Shown here: piece by piece, positions 23,286 to 26,452 of the stretch | Layout: each line of letters opens with the position of its first letter | How positions within the stretch are numbered: the first letter of the stretch is position 1 | The notes under the pieces: model-generated | Databases searched by the model: none | What the model was told of the DNA's origin: nothing | Seen by the model: only the letters and a program-made list of their open reading frames with translations | Translations under genes and position numbers: made by a program | From: CAYURP01 sp964447175 | GTDB lineage: Bacteria; Zixibacteria; MSB-5A5; SM23-73-2 | Reading direction: 5' to 3' | DNA length: 26,452 bases | Assembly (NCBI GenBank): GCA_964447175.1 | Contig: CAYURP010000036.1 | Span: 1-26,452 of the forward strand

Positions 23286-24014
23286 ATGAGGTATGGCTTC
23301 TTCTCTGATGTACATTCCAATTTAGAGGCGCTGGGAGCAGTAGCTGAGGATTTCCAAAAAGAGAAGCTGGAGAAGATTTTCTTTTTGGGCGATGCGGTGG
23401 GCTACGGCCCTGATCCCAACGAGTGCGTGGAGCTGATTCAAAAATTAGCTACCAAGCCTCTGATGGGAAATCACGACTACGCTGCGCTGGATATGATGGA
23501 AACCAGCTGGTTTAACCAGTATGCCCGGGAAGCCATTGAATGGACCAAGAACAAACTGAACGAGGGAAATTTTCAGATTCTATCCGAATATGTAATGGAT
23601 AACAGGTTTAATATGTTCCATCTGGTACATTCCACTCCCAAAGATCCCCAAAGCTGGGACTACATATTCGATCTGGACGAGGCAGAGGAGAACTTCGGTT
23701 TCTTCCAGGCACAGGTCTGCCTGGTGGGTCACTCCCACCGTCCCTTTATTATAAAAAAATATGATGACAAGCACTGCTTTTTACATGAGGACACCTCGGT
23801 CAAAATAGAGAATGAATTCAAATACCTGATTAACATCGGTGCGGTTGGGCAACCCCGGGATGGAGATAACCGAGCGTGTTATTTGATCTATGATGATGAG
23901 GAAAAAACTGCCAGGCTGAAAAGGGTGGGATATGATATTATAAGAACCCAGAAAAAGATGAAAAAGGCAAAGCTTCCCCAGTTTTTAATTGAAAGACTAT
24001 ACTATGGTAGATAA
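23286..24014 (+). CDS. Metallophosphoesterase (calcineurin-like)
   Basis: A 242-residue two-metal phosphoesterase. The metal ligands are SDVHSN (Asp8, His10), GDAVGYGPD (Asp36), GNHD (Asn62, His63), a histidine in FHLVHST (His115) and GHSHRP (His149, His151). The family covers protein phosphatases, cyclic-nucleotide phosphodiesterases and dinucleotide hydrolases, and the substrate cannot be read from these motifs. The ATG abuts the FHA gene stop and the 3' end overlaps the kinase gene by 11 bp, so the three are translationally coupled. Context makes a protein phosphatase reversing the kinase plausible, but this is inference. No signal peptide, so cytosolic. Confidence 0.9.
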   Translation: MRYGFFSDVHSNLEALGAVAEDFQKEKLEKIFFLGDAVGYGPDPNECVELIQKLATKPLMGNHDYAALDMMETSWFNQYAREAIEWTKNKLNEGNFQILSEYVMDNRFNMFHLVHSTPKDPQSWDYIFDLDEAEENFGFFQAQVCLVGHSHRPFIIKKYDDKHCFLHEDTSVKIENEFKYLINIGAVGQPRDGDNRACYLIYDDEEKTARLKRVGYDIIRTQKKMKKAKLPQFLIERLYYGR

Positions 24015-26310
24015 AAATATAAGGGGTGCACTTTTAAAGCTAAAAAACAGATTTTCCGGCTTCATTCTGTTCCTTCTGATAGCTATCTTCACCGTCCTGC
24101 TCTACGGGGATAGCCCCCAATGGCTGGAAAAACTCAATATGGGCATCCAGGATATGATGTACAATTTCAGGGGAAATTTATCTCCCGGAGATCAGATCAT
24201 AATAGTGGGAATTGATAACAAAGCTCTGAAAAACATTGGGGACTGGCCCTGGCATAGAGATAGGATCGCTGATTTAATCTACTCGATCTCTCTTTCGCAG
24301 CCTAAGGTTGTGTTTATGGATATCTTTTTATCCCAGGATGTGGATGAGGATACCTCCGGAAATACCGGGGTTTTAGCTGATCTGATGGGGGAGGTGGATA
24401 ACGTGATAGTCCCTATCTACTTTAACTTATCAGAGTTAAGTTTAAACCAATCCCGAACTCCGTCCTGGGTCTTGAAATCCGCACTGAAAGAAAACAGCCA
24501 AAACAAGTTATCCCCTCTTTCTGCTTTTCAGGTTTTCTATCCTTCGGAGAAAATCGGTTTGGCTGCTCAGGATGTGGGACATATTAACTTGATCCAGGAT
24601 ATCGACGAGAAGGTCAGAAAGGAACCTCTTTTGATTTACTACCAGAATGAGTACTATCCTTCTGTGTCCCTGCAAATAGCCAGAAATTATCTGGAAGCCA
24701 AAGATGAACAGATTAAAATAGAGAATGAAAGGATAATCCTGAAAGACATACCCATTCCCGTGGATAATAAAGGAAGGATACTGATTAATTATAATGGTCC
24801 GGTTAAGACCTTCACCCAAGTTTCTGCCTGGGATATCCTGTCCGACAGGGTGGACCCTCAAGTTTTAGCTCATAAGATAGTCATGGTGGGTTTAACCGAA
24901 TCTCACGCAACCAAAATCCGGACTCCGGTTTCCGCTGAAATGACATCGGTTGAACGGACTGCTAATGCGGTGGAGAACATAATTCATAAAAATTTCCTCA
25001 CTCCCGTAAGTTTCTGGTTCGATCTTCTGGTTTTAGTCTTGATCGGAGTCTTCTGTGCCGTGGTTTTACCCAATGTTTCCCTGCTTTACCGGCTGGTTAT
25101 ACTTACCGTGTTTTTCTTCGTGGTGGTTAATCTGAGTTTCATTCTTTTCTCCTCCACTGGCGTTTTAACCAAACCCCTTTATCCCATTCTGGAGATTCTT
25201 CTGTTTCTCGCCGCCACTCCCACCATAAAAGCTCAAGGGAAAAAGGAAACCGAAGAGAAGATAATCCTAAAGCCGGATAAGGAAGAAGAAGTAGCTGAAG
25301 TGGTGGAGACAAAATCCAAAAGCACCACAAAACTATCAATTCAGGAGGCAACTGGTGAACCTGTAGTAATTCAGAAAGAAGCTAAACCTTCCACTGACAT
25401 TATTAATAAGATATACCAGGAGAAGAAAACCCCCGAAGAGAAGAAGACCACATCCATTAATGAGCTAAACCAGTTTGGCAGGTACAGGATCCTGGAGCCT
25501 TTGGGTAAGGGAGCCATGGGAACGGTATATAAGGGTGAGGATCCGGCTATTGACCGGTTGATAGCCTTGAAGACCATCAGATTGGATTTCTTGGCATCAG
25601 AGGATGAAATCAAGGAGCTAAGGGAACGCCTGATCCGGGAGGCGCAGGCTGCTGGACGGCTCTCCCATCCCAATATCGTGACCATCTATGATGTAGGGGA
25701 GGAGGGCGGTTTACAATACATCGCTATGGAGTATTTGGATGGATATCCTCTGGAGAAATTGATAAAGAAGAAAAGCGAACTGAATTATAGAATTGTTGCC
25801 AAGATAATAATACAGGTGTGCGATGCCTTATCCTATGCTCATCAAAATGGAATAGTCCATCGGGACATAAAGCCAGCCAATATAATGGTTCTGGATGATT
25901 TCAATGTTAAGGTTATGGATTTCGGGATAGCCAGGTTCGGAGCTACCTCCATGACTCAATCCGGTGTGGCTGTGGGAACTCCCAGCTATATCTCACCGGA
26001 ACAGCTACAGGGGAAGCCGGCTGACAAAAGAACTGATATCTTCTCCACCGGGGTGGTTTTGTATGAGCTTTTAACCAGACACAAACCCTTCAAAGGAGAG
26101 GACATAAACTCCCTGATGTACAGCATCCTGAATGAGGAACCTATAAAGCCCTCAGCCATAAATGATAAAACACCCACTATCTTTGACCGCATAGTGGAAA
26201 AAGCCATGGCAAAAAAACCGGACGAACGCTTTCAAGACGCATCCGAGATCTCAGACCTTTTAAAGGAGTTCGTCTCCTCTTTCATTGTCACGAGATCCTT
26301 CAAGATATAA
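24004..26310 (+). CDS. CHASE2-domain transmembrane Ser/Thr protein kinase
   Basis: 768 residues from ATG 24004 (an in-frame TTG at 23989 is a weaker option). An N-terminal membrane anchor (GFILFLLIAIFTVLLYG) precedes an extracytoplasmic CHASE2 sensor (about 45-335; IIIVGIDNKALKNIGDWPW, KVVFMDIFLS, KIVMVGLTE). Three transmembrane helices follow (about 338-407), then a charged linker. The Hanks-type kinase domain (about 493-755) has a P-loop (GKGAMGTVYKGED), catalytic lysine (IALKTI), HRDIKPANIM, DFGIARFG, an activation loop with Thr/Ser (SMTQSGVAVGTPSYISPEQ) and the APE-like SPE. All catalytic residues are present. It overlaps the phosphoesterase gene by 11 bp. The domain order, sensor outside and kinase inside, shows how an external or membrane signal could reach the FHA protein. 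The sensed ligand is unknown. Confidence 0.93.
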   Translation: MVDKNIRGALLKLKNRFSGFILFLLIAIFTVLLYGDSPQWLEKLNMGIQDMMYNFRGNLSPGDQIIIVGIDNKALKNIGDWPWHRDRIADLIYSISLSQPKVVFMDIFLSQDVDEDTSGNTGVLADLMGEVDNVIVPIYFNLSELSLNQSRTPSWVLKSALKENSQNKLSPLSAFQVFYPSEKIGLAAQDVGHINLIQDIDEKVRKEPLLIYYQNEYYPSVSLQIARNYLEAKDEQIKIENERIILKDIPIPVDNKGRILINYNGPVKTFTQVSAWDILSDRVDPQVLAHKIVMVGLTESHATKIRTPVSAEMTSVERTANAVENIIHKNFLTPVSFWFDLLVLVLIGVFCAVVLPNVSLLYRLVILTVFFFVVVNLSFILFSSTGVLTKPLYPILEILLFLAATPTIKAQGKKETEEKIILKPDKEEEVAEVVETKSKSTTKLSIQEATGEPVVIQKEAKPSTDIINKIYQEKKTPEEKKTTSINELNQFGRYRILEPLGKGAMGTVYKGEDPAIDRLIALKTIRLDFLASEDEIKELRERLIREAQAAGRLSHPNIVTIYDVGEEGGLQYIAMEYLDGYPLEKLIKKKSELNYRIVAKIIIQVCDALSYAHQNGIVHRDIKPANIMVLDDFNVKVMDFGIARFGATSMTQSGVAVGTPSYISPEQLQGKPADKRTDIFSTGVVLYELLTRHKPFKGEDINSLMYSILNEEPIKPSAINDKTPTIFDRIVEKAMAKKPDERFQDASEISDLLKEFVSSFIVTRSFKI

Positions 26311-26400
26311 TATTCTTCCAATTCTCATCTTAAATATACTTTTTTCCAGTTCCTCTGAGAGTATCAACATTTTTCACAATACCAAGACAAGAAAACAAGA

Positions 26401-26447
26401 TTTCTCTTGACAAAGAGAAATTATCTCTTAAATTAATAATAGATAAT
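26401..26447 (+). promoter_or_regulatory. Promoter with repeated half-sites at the right edge
   Basis: TTGACA (26407-26412) and TAAATT (26429-26434, 16 bp spacer) look like a promoter for a gene beyond the window. Half-sites TCTCTT (26403-26408), AAGAGA (26413-26418) and TCTCTT (26424-26429) alternate in direction at 10-11 bp steps across it. A second dyad, ATTATCT (26420-26426) with AGATAAT (26441-26447), surrounds the -10. This looks like an operator, but the regulator and target are not visible. Confidence 0.4.
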
Positions 26448-26452
26448 CATAT

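Overview
The window is AT-rich bacterial DNA from a Gram-negative (diderm) organism. It encodes lipid A synthesis (an LpxC-FabZ fusion and LpxA), LptD, a TonB-dependent receptor, three PorV/PorQ-family outer-membrane proteins and secreted proteins with dockerin-like tails containing 'VYLVNYLFK(G/N)GPPP'. Together these point to the FCB superphylum, most likely a candidate phylum such as Zixibacteria or a relative. This placement is inferred from gene content; no rRNA or other phylogenetic marker was available. I saw no tRNA, rRNA, CRISPR array, insertion sequence or prophage.

Layout. (a) 1-6520, envelope block: lpxC-fabZ and lpxA on the minus strand diverge from lptD on the plus strand. An HU-type nucleoid protein follows lptD, with its own promoter and a textbook terminator. 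A partial open frame of unknown nature lies at the left edge. (b) 6521-7359, gene-free: a promoter-like element, a run of RNA hairpins ending in an 11-bp stem plus T8 (candidate non-coding RNA), then a second inverted-repeat structure. (c) 7360-11253, corrinoid block on the minus strand: consensus promoter, cobalamin riboswitch, intrinsic terminator, a BtuB-like receptor, then a secreted YVTN beta-propeller with a dockerin-like tail. (d) 11333-14214: a secreted cohesin-like/dockerin-like protein, threonine aldolase and a polyprenol/phytol kinase-like membrane protein. (e) 14243-22301, outer-membrane and secretion block on the minus strand: an Asp-box propeller with a FlgD/T9SS-like C-terminal domain, two PorV-like proteins, an isocitrate dehydrogenase-like enzyme, a secreted thioredoxin-fold protein, a third PorV-like protein and a SurA/PpiC-type lipoprotein chaperone. 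(f) 22551-26310, signalling operon on the plus strand: FHA protein, metallophosphoesterase, and a CHASE2 membrane Ser/Thr kinase. A promoter with repeated half-sites lies at the right edge.

How the parts may work together. Blocks (a), (c) and (e) all build or equip the outer membrane: LPS synthesis and export, corrinoid import, and secretion and folding of surface proteins. Three observations stand out. The riboswitch-controlled BtuB plus beta-propeller pair resembles the Bacteroides BtuB-BtuG corrinoid capture system but has a dockerin-like tail instead of a lipid anchor. The secretion operon starts with a structured leader and an attenuator hairpin that I cannot assign to a known riboswitch class. 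The stand-alone structured RNA candidate at 6704-6925 has a promoter, a terminator and no protein.
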